Source of the DNA: Streptomyces filipinensis
Lineage (GTDB): Bacteria; Actinomycetota; Actinomycetes; Streptomycetales; Streptomycetaceae
Assembly (NCBI RefSeq): GCF_014649495.1
Contig: NZ_BMTD01000002.1
Coordinates: 1 to 64,000, forward strand
Direction of reading: 5' to 3'
DNA length: 64,000 nucleotides
Shown here: positions 26,950 through 34,770 of the stretch, in pieces
How positions within the stretch are numbered: the first letter of the stretch is position 1
How the letters are laid out: each line of letters opens with the position of its first letter
Notes under the pieces: model-generated
Told to the model about the DNA's origin: nothing
Databases searched by the model: none
The model's input: only the letters and a program-made list of their open reading frames with translations
Program-made: the position numbers and the translations under genes

Positions 26950-28002
26950 GTGTCAGGAAGGCTCCTGCGCCTGGCCTGTACGGCGACGATGGCGGCCCAG
27001 GCCGTCCTCACACCCGCACCCGCCCTGGCCGCGCCGGATCCGCAACAGCGGTCCGTCTCCGCTCTGTTGACCGACCTTCAGCGGCTGTACCGGCAGGCCG
27101 AGCAGTCCACCGAGGCCTACGACGCGACCACGGAGAAGCTGAGGCGGCAGCGCGCCGAGGTGTCCCGGCTCGACGGCGAACTGTCCCGCGCCCGGCTCGC
27201 CCTGCAGGACAGCCGGGCCGACGCCGGCCGGCTGGCCCGGCAGCAGTACCAGAGCACCGGCGGCCTCGGCCCGTATGTGCGCCTGCTCCTCGCCCGCGAT
27301 CCGCAGCACGCGCTGGACGAGGGCCATGTCATCGGCGAGCTGGCGCGCCAGCGGGCCCGCACGGTGACCCGGCTGACCGCCGCGGAACAGCGCAAGGACG
27401 CCCTGGCCCGGGCGGCCCGCAAGGCCCTCGACACCCAGCTCGCCCTCGCCGGCCGGCAGCAGCGGCAGCACGACGACGTCCGGGCCAGGCTGGGCGACGT
27501 GGAACGGCTGCTGGCCGCCCTCACCCCGGCCCAGCTGGCCGCGATCGCCGGCCTGGAACAGCAGGGCGTCAGCGAGGCCCAGCAGCGGCTCAGCACCGGC
27601 GGCGCCCTGCCCGAGGACCGCCCCGCCTCCCCCGAGGGCGACCGCGCGGTCCGCTACGCCATGGCCCAGCTCGGCAAGCCGTACCAGTGGGGCGCGCAGG
27701 GGCCTTCGGCGTACGACTGCTCGGGCCTGACCTCACAGGCCTGGTCCCACGCGGGCACCCCGATCCCCCGCACCAGCCAGGAGCAGTGGCACCGGCTCAC
27801 CCGGGTCCCGCTGCGCGACCTGCGCCCCGGGGACCTGGTCGTGTACTTCCCCGAGGCGACCCACGTGGCGATGTACGTGGGCCACGGTCAGGTCGTACAG
27901 GCTCCGCGCCCGGGAGAGCGCATCGAGGTCGCCCCGATGGCGTCCTATCCGGTACTGGGAGCCGTACGCCCGGACGCCCCTCAGCCCAGCGAGGCCAGGT
28001 AG
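26950..28002 (+). CDS. secreted NlpC/P60 cell-wall hydrolase
   Basis: A 350-residue exported protein from GTG 26950. After the signal peptide (cleavage near ALAAP) there is a long coiled coil (about 35-215), then an NlpC/P60 domain with catalytic Cys257 (YDCSGLTSQAW) and His305 (EATHVAMYVGH). It cleaves D-gamma-glutamyl-diaminopimelate type bonds in peptidoglycan, in the manner of RipA-like proteins. Its last codons lie inside the left attachment repeat of the integrative element, so the element inserted exactly at its 3' end. Confidence 0.9.
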   Translation: MSGRLLRLACTATMAAQAVLTPAPALAAPDPQQRSVSALLTDLQRLYRQAEQSTEAYDATTEKLRRQRAEVSRLDGELSRARLALQDSRADAGRLARQQYQSTGGLGPYVRLLLARDPQHALDEGHVIGELARQRARTVTRLTAAEQRKDALARAARKALDTQLALAGRQQRQHDDVRARLGDVERLLAALTPAQLAAIAGLEQQGVSEAQQRLSTGGALPEDRPASPEGDRAVRYAMAQLGKPYQWGAQGPSAYDCSGLTSQAWSHAGTPIPRTSQEQWHRLTRVPLRDLRPGDLVVYFPEATHVAMYVGHGQVVQAPRPGERIEVAPMASYPVLGAVRPDAPQPSEAR

Positions 28003-28030
28003 GCGGACGTCTTCTCGGGGTCGGAGAAGC
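27991..28030. repeat. attachment site attL
   Basis: Forty bases match 34787-34826 at 33 positions; the longest identical core is GTCTTCTCGGGGTCG (28009-28023). On the minus strand it encodes DPEKTSAYLASLG and a stop, an alternative ending of the monooxygenase at 34771-36024. This looks like the displaced chromosomal 3' end of that gene. Confidence 0.75.
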
Positions 28031-28097
28031 AAGCCGACGGCCCCGCAAGGCTTCTACCAGCGGTTTCCACCGAACTGGCCAGCCTTCACGGGGCCGT

Positions 28098-28116
28098 GGG
28101 CCGTCTGTGGGCCGTC
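28098..28116 (+). repeat. 19-bp arm-type direct repeat, left copy
   Basis: The sequence GGGCCGTCTGTGGGCCGTC recurs at 34687-34705 in the same orientation. Both copies lie inside the element about 75-100 bp from the att cores, where tyrosine integrases often have arm sites. The left copy touches the 3' end of the integrase gene. Confidence 0.55.
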
Positions 28117-29353
28117 AGACAGGACGTTGGGTCTTGGCATAGACCGTCGCGATTGCCGTCCGGGTTCGCTCCTGGCTGCTCGGCATGAGGTGTGCGTAGA
28201 TCCGTAGTGTCAGGGCGGCGTTGCTGTGCCCGAGGTACTCGCTTACCGCCTTGATGCTCTCCCCGCCGTCCAAGAGCGCAGACGCGTAGAAGTGCCGCAG
28301 TGCATGCATGCCGTGCTCGCGAGCCGCCACGTAACCAGCCGCCTTGGTCTCCGGCTCCGGGATGACGCCGGCCGCGACGAGCGCAGGCTTCCACGCCTCC
28401 TCGTTCAGGGAGGTACGCCACACATGGTTGCCACCAGGCGCCATGAAGATGAGCCGCCGGGTCACCTTCGGCCCGTCCGGCGTCTTCCAGGGCAGCGTGA
28501 TCTCAACCGGCGGGAACTGCTTCATGTGGGCCCTGAGCGCGTCGGCCACGGGACCGGGAAGCGGTACATCCCTGGTCTTGCCGCCCTTAGGCAGCGCGAA
28601 CACGGGCTTGCTCCGACTGAGCTTGAGCTGCTGCACCACGTGCAGCGTGTCGGACTCGAAGTCGATCGCATCCACGGCGATTCCCAGGATCTCTCCCTGG
28701 CGCATGCCGCAACCTGCGCCCAGGTCGACCGTGGCTTGGTACCGCTCCGGCATCGCTGCCTGTACGGCGAACACCCGCTCAGCCGACCAGGGAACCACGC
28801 GCTTGGGCTCAAGCGCCGGCGGCTTCACGGATCGAGCGGAGACCGGATTGCGGCTCAGGTATCCGTCATCGACAGCGGCGCTCAGAGCCGCTCGCACGTT
28901 CGCGTAGATGATCCGACCGTACGAGCCGGGCACGCTGGATTCGAGCGCTGCCGCCCACTCTCGGATGTGCTCCGGCTTGAACGATCCGAGCGGGCGCGTC
29001 CCGATGTACGGGAAGGCATGGAGCCGCAGTTGGGAATTCATGGACTCGATCGTGTTCGGGTCCGCCCCAAGGGTCATGAGCCACTTCTCGGTGTACTCCT
29101 GGAAGGTCACCTTGGCCGCACCTGGGTCAACGTAGTTACCGGTCGCCATGTCCGCTTGGGTGCGTTCCAACCACCGTTCGGCCTCCCTCTTCTTGCGATC
29201 GGGAAAGCTCTTGGACTTCTCGGTGCCGTCGGGGCCGACGTACCGAGCGCGGTAGCGCATGCCGGTGCCGTAGCGCTCGCTCTTGACCCGCACAGGCTTG
29301 CCGTTCGGCCCGGTCTCGGTCTTGTACCAGCGGTCTTGGAAGTGGCCAGCCAT
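28115..29353 (-). CDS. int: tyrosine recombinase (integrase)
   Basis: A 412-residue phage-type integrase. An N-terminal arm-binding and SAM-like core-binding region (about 55-165) precedes the catalytic domain. Catalytic residues visible are Arg218 (GCGMRQGEILG), the HALRH motif, the GHSN His and the nucleophile Tyr386 (LRIYAHLMP). It integrates and excises the element at the flanking 40-bp repeats. Its ATG overlaps the excisionase stop by one base, so the two are co-translated. Confidence 0.94.
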   Translation of the reverse strand: MAGHFQDRWYKTETGPNGKPVRVKSERYGTGMRYRARYVGPDGTEKSKSFPDRKKREAERWLERTQADMATGNYVDPGAAKVTFQEYTEKWLMTLGADPNTIESMNSQLRLHAFPYIGTRPLGSFKPEHIREWAAALESSVPGSYGRIIYANVRAALSAAVDDGYLSRNPVSARSVKPPALEPKRVVPWSAERVFAVQAAMPERYQATVDLGAGCGMRQGEILGIAVDAIDFESDTLHVVQQLKLSRSKPVFALPKGGKTRDVPLPGPVADALRAHMKQFPPVEITLPWKTPDGPKVTRRLIFMAPGGNHVWRTSLNEEAWKPALVAAGVIPEPETKAAGYVAAREHGMHALRHFYASALLDGGESIKAVSEYLGHSNAALTLRIYAHLMPSSQERTRTAIATVYAKTQRPV

Positions 29354-29550
29354 CAGGCAGCCTCCCCAAGCCGAGAGTCCACCCAGGCCCGCACATCACT
29401 GGGGTCGAAGCGCAGGTGACGGCCGACCCGGAAGCCGCGGGGACCGGTGTGCTTCCGGCGCCACTGGTAGACCGTCTCCACGCTCGGAAGCTCGAACATC
29501 TCGACCAGGTCCTCCGGAGTCAGGAACCGGTTGGGCAGTTCTGATGCCAT
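29353..29550 (-). CDS. xis: excisionase-like HTH protein
   Basis: A 65-residue MerR/Xis-type winged helix starting MASELPNRFLTPEDLVEMFE and continuing YQWRRKHTGPRGFRVGRHLR. Such proteins bend DNA to direct the integrase to excision. The start is at 29550; the GGAGATGGAAG serving as its ribosome site comes from the truncated tra coding sequence directly upstream, which shows how tight the deletion junction is. Confidence 0.85.
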   Translation of the reverse strand: MASELPNRFLTPEDLVEMFELPSVETVYQWRRKHTGPRGFRVGRHLRFDPSDVRAWVDSRLGEAA

Positions 29551-30304
29551 GGTCTTCCATCTCCGCGACCAGGACCGCGAGCAGAGAGGCGGCATCGTCC
29601 GGGGTGGTCACCAGCGCCGACAGACGCGGCCCGTACGCGGACTGTTCCACCCCGCGCTTGCAGTCGATACCCGCCAAGGCGACCGGGAGCCTGGCAAGGC
29701 CCTTGATCAGGTTGCGCTGGTACATGGACTTGCCCGACCCATTCGCGCCCAGCGTCAGCGCCATCGGCGCCTTGCAGTAGTCCCGCTCAAAGGCAGTCCC
29801 GTCATCCCGCAACGCGACCGGCACGATCATGTCGTGCGGCACAGCCCTACGGGGCATCCGCACCCGGCGCAGCACGTCATAGCCGGTCATCCGCAGCTCA
29901 ACGAAACCCGGCTTGGTCTCCCGCACGGTCACCGAGTGCACGCCCCAGGCATGACGCAGCCGTTCCGAGGCAGCGGCCACGTCAGCGGGCTCCAGTCCGG
30001 CCGGAAGCCGCAGCGTCACCCGCAACCCGGTCGAGGTGCCCCGCACCCGGCGGATCTTCGGCGGGACCGGCTGCACCTCACGCCTAGACAGGTTCCGCGT
30101 CACGAACGCCCGCAGACCCGACGGCCGCACCGTCAGCCCGCACACATCCATCGTGGGCCGGTAGGAGAACCCGAACCGCACCAGCGTGGCAGGCAGACCG
30201 ACCAGCGCCCAGTACGCGTGCGGCGCCCGCACCTTCGCGTAGCCGACACCACCGGCGGCGGATAAACCGGCCGTGGCCTCCAGCCACATCGTCAGGTCCG
30301 TCAT
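29396..30304 (-). pseudogene. FtsK/SpoIIIE-like transfer protein, truncated after Walker A
   Basis: Residues 1-251 match the N-terminal half of TraB/FtsK-like DNA translocases of actinomycete elements, including the Walker A GANGSGKSMYQRNLIKGLA and VALAGIDCKRGVEQSAYGPR. After LAVLVAEMED the homologous text ends; the remaining about 50 residues come from an alternate frame through the excisionase gene. Walker B, the motor C-terminus and the DNA-recognition domain are gone, so it cannot pump DNA. The start lies 2 bp after the stop of the upstream regulator gene. Confidence 0.85.
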
Positions 30305-30306
30305 GG

Positions 30307-30636
30307 TCAGGCCGCCGCGGTGATCGCAACCGCACGGAACGAGATGCCGTGCCGCTTCTGACCGTTGAACTCGTTCTCCCAGTCACACGCCTTCAGCCCG
30401 ACGACCCGCACCGGCATACCCGGTGCCAAGCCCTCGGGGTAGCCCGTCTCCGGGATGGTCACCTGGTAGAGGTTCCCCTCCCCCTCGTCCGAGACCAGCA
30501 GGCCCACCGTCGACAGGGGCGCGCCTGTCTCCCGGTCCATGGCCCGCTCCCCGGTCTTCGCGTTGGCCAGCTTCGGGGTCGGCGCGGTCGCCACGAACAC
30601 CACAGCGGTTGAAGTGTCGATCTTGAAGGACGGCAT
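30307..30636 (-). CDS. Pra-like (SCO3933-family) element regulator
   Basis: A 109-residue soluble protein starting MPSFKIDTSTAVVFVATAPT and ending GQKRHGISFRAVAITAAA. The layout matches small proteins that sit ahead of tra in pSAM2-like elements and are annotated as activators of replication, integration and excision. Family assignment is from memory of this pattern. GGAGAGCTAGGA precedes its ATG. With rep lost, its target genes may be gone. Confidence 0.6.
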   Translation of the reverse strand: MPSFKIDTSTAVVFVATAPTPKLANAKTGERAMDRETGAPLSTVGLLVSDEGEGNLYQVTIPETGYPEGLAPGMPVRVVGLKACDWENEFNGQKRHGISFRAVAITAAA

Positions 30637-30738
30637 TCCTAGCTCTCCCTCGTGGGACGAGCCCTAGGCCGGTGTCGTCATCCCGGCGGATGGCACGAGG
30701 CCCAGGGCGCCTTGGTACTGCGACACCACCGAAGCTAC

Positions 30739-30774
30739 TCGCAGAAAAACTGCGAATTAACAGAAAAACTGCGA
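30739..30774. promoter_or_regulatory. palindrome plus half-repeat, probable operator
   Basis: TCGCAGAAAAACTGCGA (30739-30755) is an interrupted palindrome. CAGAAAAACTGCGA repeats at 30761-30774 in the same orientation. The pair lies in the 191-bp divergent gap between the Pra-like gene and the ABM/XRE genes, just where an operator is expected. The XRE-TPR protein encoded nearby is the likeliest binder (inference). Confidence 0.6.
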
Positions 30775-30827
30775 CCAGTAGCTCAACTCCGGGTCTGCGA
30801 GACTGAGGCGACGACAAGGAGGCAGAG

Positions 30828-31148
30828 ATGGCCAACTTTGGGCTTTTTGTTCGCTTCACGCTGCGCGAGGGAGCTGCCGAGGCGTTTGACGCGCTGGTCC
30901 GCGAGACCACCGAAGGGATCCGAGCGCACGAGCCCGGAACGCTGGTCTATGCGTGCCATGAGGTTGAGGGAGCGCCCAATCAGCGCACCTTCTTCGAGCT
31001 GTACGCCGATCACGCCGCCTTCGAGGAACACGAGCGCCAGCCCCACACGCAGCACTTCCTGACGGAGCGCGACAAGTACGTCGAGAAGACCGAGGTTGAC
31101 CGCCTCCAGCCGTACGCCGGCAAGTACCCCACGGGAGCCGAGGAGTGA
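30828..31148 (+). CDS. antibiotic-biosynthesis-type (ABM) monooxygenase
   Basis: A 106-residue dimeric alpha-beta barrel protein: FGLFVRFTLREGAAEAFDAL, then EPGTLVYACHEVEG and FELYADHAAFEEHE, the typical ABM/YgiN pattern of quinol or small-aromatic monooxygenases. AAGGAGG lies 5 nt before the ATG. It is cargo of the integrative element and overlaps the regulator downstream (GTGA), so both are expressed together. Confidence 0.85.
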   Translation: MANFGLFVRFTLREGAAEAFDALVRETTEGIRAHEPGTLVYACHEVEGAPNQRTFFELYADHAAFEEHERQPHTQHFLTERDKYVEKTEVDRLQPYAGKYPTGAEE

Positions 31149-32380
31149 CGACCTCCGACCCCAAGGCCCTGGGGCCCAGAGTCAAGGAGCTGCGCCGCGC
31201 CGCCGGCATGTCGCAGAGTGACCTTGCCGCCGCGATGGGGCGCTCGGAGAGTTGGGTGTCACAGGTCGAGAGAGGCGTACAGCCCGTTGAACGACTCTCG
31301 GTCCTGCAAGCCCTGGCCGACGCACTCAATGTGTCCGTGCGAGAGCTTCGGCCGGACGCTCCCCCGGCGGAGGAATCCCAACCAGAGGCCCACGCGAGGA
31401 GCAACGACCTCGACGGCCTACGAGTAGCCCTCACCGGTCACCCAGCACTGGGCAGCCTCTTTCAGCAGCCGCCGGCCGAAGCGAGTCCAGCGCTTGCCGA
31501 CCTCCGTCAGCAGGTGGAGGAGGCGTGGACTCTCGTGCACGCGTCGAGGTATGCGGCACTGAGCGATCACCTCGCCAAGCTGTTGCCCTGCATCGAGACA
31601 GCAGTACGTCATGCGCCCGCGGGCGCCCGCACCGAACTGCACTACCTGCGCGCCAAGGCGTACCAGGTGGCCGCAGCCAGCTTCACGCGGCAGGACCAGG
31701 CAGATGCAGCATGGATCGCGGCAGACCGGGCCCTGCAGGCAGCCGAACTGGCGGGCCAGCCGTTGGAGGTGGTCGCGAGTCTGTTTCGCATGGCGCACGC
31801 CTTCATGAGGCAGCAGCACATGGAGCAGGCAGAGCAAGCGGCGAAGTCTGCTGTGGCCGTCATGGCGCCGAGGGCAGAGGCGCCTGCATGCCCACCGGAA
31901 GAGCTCTCGCTGTTGGGGGCCATGAACCTGGTCCTCGCGGTGATCAACGCGAGGGAGGGCAACCGAGCGCGGACTCATGAACACATTGAGCGGGCGCGAG
32001 GGCTCGCGGCGCGGTTGGGGGAGGACCGCAACGACTTCGACACGGAGTTCGGACCGACGAACGTCGAAGTCCACGCCGTAAGCACAGCGGTCGAGCTGGG
32101 AGATGCAGGACTCGCCTTGGACGTGGCTCAGGACGTTGACACATCGGGCCTGTCGCCCGAGCGGCAGTCGCGTTTCTTGCTTGACGTGGCGCGAGCACAC
32201 GCGCAGCGGCGACACGTCGGCGAGGCCACAGCCGCGATCCTGGAGGCTGAGGCTTTGGCGCCCGAGCAGATCCAAGACCACCACCTGGCCCGCGAGGTCA
32301 TCCGCGACTTGATCCAACTCTCCGGTCCCCGGGTGCCCAAAGCCCTGCGTGACTTGGCCGAACGGAGCGCTGTCCTCTAG
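31145..32380 (+). CDS. XRE-family regulator with TPR-like C-terminal region
   Basis: A 411-residue protein. The N-terminal HTH (about 9-65) includes LRRAAGMSQSDLAAAMGRSE then SQVERGVQPVERLSVLQALA. The rest is helical, with TPR-like text (YQVAAASFTRQDQADAAWIA, AEQAAKSAVAVMAP, EHIERARGLAARLG). This architecture is typical of Streptomyces regulators that may respond to a peptide or small ligand. GTG start overlapping the ABM stop; probably autoregulates at the upstream palindrome (inference). Confidence 0.88.
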   Translation: MTTSDPKALGPRVKELRRAAGMSQSDLAAAMGRSESWVSQVERGVQPVERLSVLQALADALNVSVRELRPDAPPAEESQPEAHARSNDLDGLRVALTGHPALGSLFQQPPAEASPALADLRQQVEEAWTLVHASRYAALSDHLAKLLPCIETAVRHAPAGARTELHYLRAKAYQVAAASFTRQDQADAAWIAADRALQAAELAGQPLEVVASLFRMAHAFMRQQHMEQAEQAAKSAVAVMAPRAEAPACPPEELSLLGAMNLVLAVINAREGNRARTHEHIERARGLAARLGEDRNDFDTEFGPTNVEVHAVSTAVELGDAGLALDVAQDVDTSGLSPERQSRFLLDVARAHAQRRHVGEATAAILEAEALAPEQIQDHHLAREVIRDLIQLSGPRVPKALRDLAERSAVL

Positions 32381-32578
32381 ACCGACCTGTTACAGATTTC
32401 TCTACCTCATCAAGCCCCGGCTGCGCTCCGCTCCGCCGGGCGCGCTTCCCGGCTATGGCCGCGCCCGCGCTCCTGCCTTCGGCCCGCTCGGCGCGGCCGA
32501 CGCCGACGCGCGCCCACATATGGATAGGGCCGATGGCCATGAGCCGATCACCGCATAGCGCGGCCCGATCAAGAACAT
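32381..32578. other. GC-rich intergenic block preceding hairpin repeat B
   Basis: About 200 bp without a credible gene. It contains several short GC inverted repeats (for example around GCTCCGCCGGGCGCGC) of a kind common downstream of Streptomyces accessory genes. The corresponding flank is not present beside repeat copy A. Confidence 0.4.
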
Positions 32579-32816
32579 GCCTCCGGCGGGGGATCGGCCG
32601 GCACCGGGATGGAGGGGGCGCCGTTCCCGCCCGCGGGTCCGTAGTGGCGTGCGCGGGGAGCTCCCATCCCGTCCGCCGTCGACCCAGGCAGAGCCGAGCA
32701 GACGCGGCCCATGGCGTCCAGGTCGTTCGTACAGTGGCGCGCTCCACCTGGACGCCATGAACCACGCCCGCTCCACGGTGTGTGGGTCGACGGCGGACGG
32801 GATGGGAGCTGGGAGG
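32579..32816. repeat. dispersed structured repeat, copy B
   Basis: Partner of 9924-10160. The hairpin spans 32659-32810. Outer arms 32660-32686 and 32783-32809 pair at all 27 positions, and the inner stem 32710-32723 with 32746-32759 pairs at all 14. The conserved leader starts at 32579. This copy lies inside the integrative element, whereas copy A does not, so the repeat is carried on mobile DNA or moves itself. Confidence 0.78.
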
Positions 32817-32978
32817 AGTGGTGGGTTGAGGCTGTGTACGGGGAGGCTTCGCTGCACACCAATCCAAGCAAAATCACGAAAACGCAAGGAACCCGTGAGA
32901 GATGCCGTCCGGCGCCTAGTCTCCTCAGGTGAGGGGGAGGCGTGCAGCGACGATCACGCCGGTGCGCAGCCTATAAAG

Positions 32979-33515
32979 ATGATCAACATGCTGATAGGGG
33001 CATTGGGTGGTGCGTTGAGCACCATCCTCGTGTCCGCCTGTGTTGCCTGTACCCGTCGCGGACAAGAACTCTTGGCCCGGCTACTGTCCTATCGGCAACG
33101 GCGGCGAGTAAGACGCGAAGCTCAGGCAGGATCGGGACAAGGGAGCCGGGCCTGGCTCACCAGCCCGATCGAGGGCGATGCCTTCGACACTGAGATCCAT
33201 GTCAAAGGCAGAGTCCTTGACCTACCTCAAGATCATGAATTGTGGATCGTTCACCGCGTTCCCAACGGCAGCGAGATCTGGCCGAAGGAGAAGCTGACCT
33301 TGGACGCAGGTGGGTGGTTCAAGGTGACCACGTTGGAAGGTGGCAGGACCCGTTCGATGGCTGTGGTTGTGTTGCAGACGTCGAAGCAAGTGAGCCAAGA
33401 GTTCGACGCGTGGTTTCAGCGAGGACGACGAACCGGCCGCTTTCCGAGCGTTCGGCTTCCATCCTCTGCTCGCGTGTTGGCAAGCGTTGTCGTTCGCAGC
33501 CAACCTGGGCGATAG
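32979..33515 (+). CDS. membrane-anchored protein with C-terminal beta-rich domain
   Basis: A 178-residue protein from ATG 32979. The frame stays open upstream into the hairpin repeat, but that part has no protein character. One N-terminal membrane helix (about 4-24, MLIGALGGALSTILVSACVA) and a basic linker are followed by a beta-rich domain (AWLTSPIEGDAFDTEIHVKG, HELWIVHRVPNGSEIWPKE). The ITSPxxGDxV pattern recurs in many actinobacterial proteins. The ribosome site is weak. Cargo of the element; function unknown. Confidence 0.6.
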   Translation: MINMLIGALGGALSTILVSACVACTRRGQELLARLLSYRQRRRVRREAQAGSGQGSRAWLTSPIEGDAFDTEIHVKGRVLDLPQDHELWIVHRVPNGSEIWPKEKLTLDAGGWFKVTTLEGGRTRSMAVVVLQTSKQVSQEFDAWFQRGRRTGRFPSVRLPSSARVLASVVVRSQPGR

Positions 33516-33832
33516 CGCGCTTAGCTGAGGCCGTCAAGGGTGGCACTAGCTCCTGACATCAATGCTTGACACCAACAGAGGCGAACGTCAGCGATCGAGG
33601 ACGCATTGTGGCGAACGGCTTGCCCTGCTCTGGAACGCGTTGTTCAAGGGCAGCGATGCCACATGATCGACCTGATAAGGATGAGGCCGCACCTCAAAGC
33701 CTCCGCACTACAGGGCGCTGCCCTCGGCTCATGGACGGCGCCCCCCGGATAGGCCATCGAGGTAACCCATGAGGCTGAATTCGGCTGCACGGCCCTACGG
33801 CACAGGCCAACCTGCTGCAAACATCCGAAGCT
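33516..33832. other. gene-free stretch ahead of sixA
   Basis: About 315 bp with no credible reading frame. It should include the sixA promoter; TTGACA-like bases occur near 33570 but no matching -10 box is convincing. Confidence 0.35.
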
Positions 33833-34351
33833 ATGAGCGTTGATACCCCTCGTCGACTGGTTCTTCTGCGACATGGCAAGGCAGATTGGTCTGACGAAAA
33901 CGATCACGAGCGCCCTCTCGCCGAACGCGGCAACAAGGATGCCCCGGTCGCTGGACGATGGCTCGCCGGAGCTGGCGTCACCCCGAGCCTGGCTCTGTGT
34001 TCGACAGCGTCGCGATGCCGCGAAACCTGGAAACTCGTGGCTGATGAGCTGTCACAGAAGCCCAAGACGGTTTACGACGAACGACTCTACGAGGCTTCGC
34101 TTGGCGAGCTCATCGCAATTCTCAACGAGGCGTCCGACGATGTGGACGACCTGCTCCTTGTAGGTCACAACCCTGGTGTCCACGCGCTGGCCGACGCTCT
34201 CGCAGGCGAGGCTGAGGGTGACCTCTTGGCCCGCATGAACCGAAGCGGCTTCCCGACGTCCTCCCTGGCAGTCCTCACCTTCAACGGCTCATGGCGAGCC
34301 GTTGAACACGGCGTCGGCCGACTGGTTGCCTACTGGTCCCCTCACGCGTAA
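33833..34351 (+). CDS. sixA: SixA-like phosphohistidine phosphatase
   Basis: A 172-residue histidine phosphatase-superfamily protein. The RHG motif is at residues 13-15 (LVLLRHGKADWSD), the second conserved part is CSTASRCRETW, and the distal catalytic His is in LLLVGHNPGVHAL. SixA enzymes remove phosphate from phosphohistidine on signalling or PTS-type proteins. It is the last gene before the right att site and its codon use is slightly less GC-biased than core genes, consistent with acquired cargo. Substrate unknown. Confidence 0.9.
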   Translation: MSVDTPRRLVLLRHGKADWSDENDHERPLAERGNKDAPVAGRWLAGAGVTPSLALCSTASRCRETWKLVADELSQKPKTVYDERLYEASLGELIAILNEASDDVDDLLLVGHNPGVHALADALAGEAEGDLLARMNRSGFPTSSLAVLTFNGSWRAVEHGVGRLVAYWSPHA

Positions 34352-34359
34352 GCGACGAT

Positions 34360-34390
34360 GGTTGCTGTACAGCAGCGGCATACAGCAACC
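34360..34390 (+). terminator. hairpin behind sixA
   Basis: A perfect 10-bp stem pairs GGTTGCTGTA (34360-34369) with TACAGCAACC (34381-34390) across an 11-nt loop, starting 8 bp after the sixA stop. No U-tract. Confidence 0.6.
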
Positions 34391-34657
34391 CCAGCGACCG
34401 AGCACGGCCGACCATGCCGTTCCCTGGCCTCTCGATGACCAGAACGACCGTCGCTGACCGATCTCTCTAGAGCTACGGATCAGAAGGTCTCTGACATCCG
34501 CGGCTGACATCAACGACGCCGGACGAGGGCATACGCCAGCGTCTCTGTCCGGCCGTCGCACCAGTCGCCGACCGCAGCTGACGCAGGCCCGGATCGAACT
34601 CCTAAAGCGGTGGCCGACGGACCCATGCCCGGTCCAGCGGGAAGCTGCGGGAACACC

Positions 34658-34701
34658 GCCCACAGACGGCCCCAGGGATATCCCTGGGGCCGTCTGTGGG
34701 C
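34658..34701. repeat. 44-bp perfect palindrome
   Basis: The 22 bases from 34658 (starting GCCCACAGACGGCCCC) are the exact reverse complement of the next 22, centred on the AT step of GGATATCC. The right half overlaps the arm-type repeat at 34687-34705. It lies 104 bp inside the right att core. It may be an integrase or excisionase arm site, or a transcription terminator. Confidence 0.8.
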
Positions 34702-34705
34702 CGTC
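34687..34705 (+). repeat. 19-bp arm-type direct repeat, right copy
   Basis: Identical to 28098-28116 (GGGCCGTCTGTGGGCCGTC) and in the same orientation. In the circular form of the element the two copies would flank the att core, as arm sites do. Confidence 0.55.
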
Positions 34706-34770
34706 CGAGAGGAACCGGCGACGACAAACAACGACAGGCGCCAACAGGCGGACCGCAGGTCAGAGGGACG

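Noticed and set aside
28226..29419. Open frame opposite the integrase gene
   Set aside because: No domain content; the integrase on the other strand has all catalytic residues.
32577..32978. Upstream extension of the membrane protein frame through the hairpin repeat
   Set aside because: The extension is the translated hairpin (Arg/Pro/Ser-rich). The protein starts credibly at ATG 32979 with a membrane helix.
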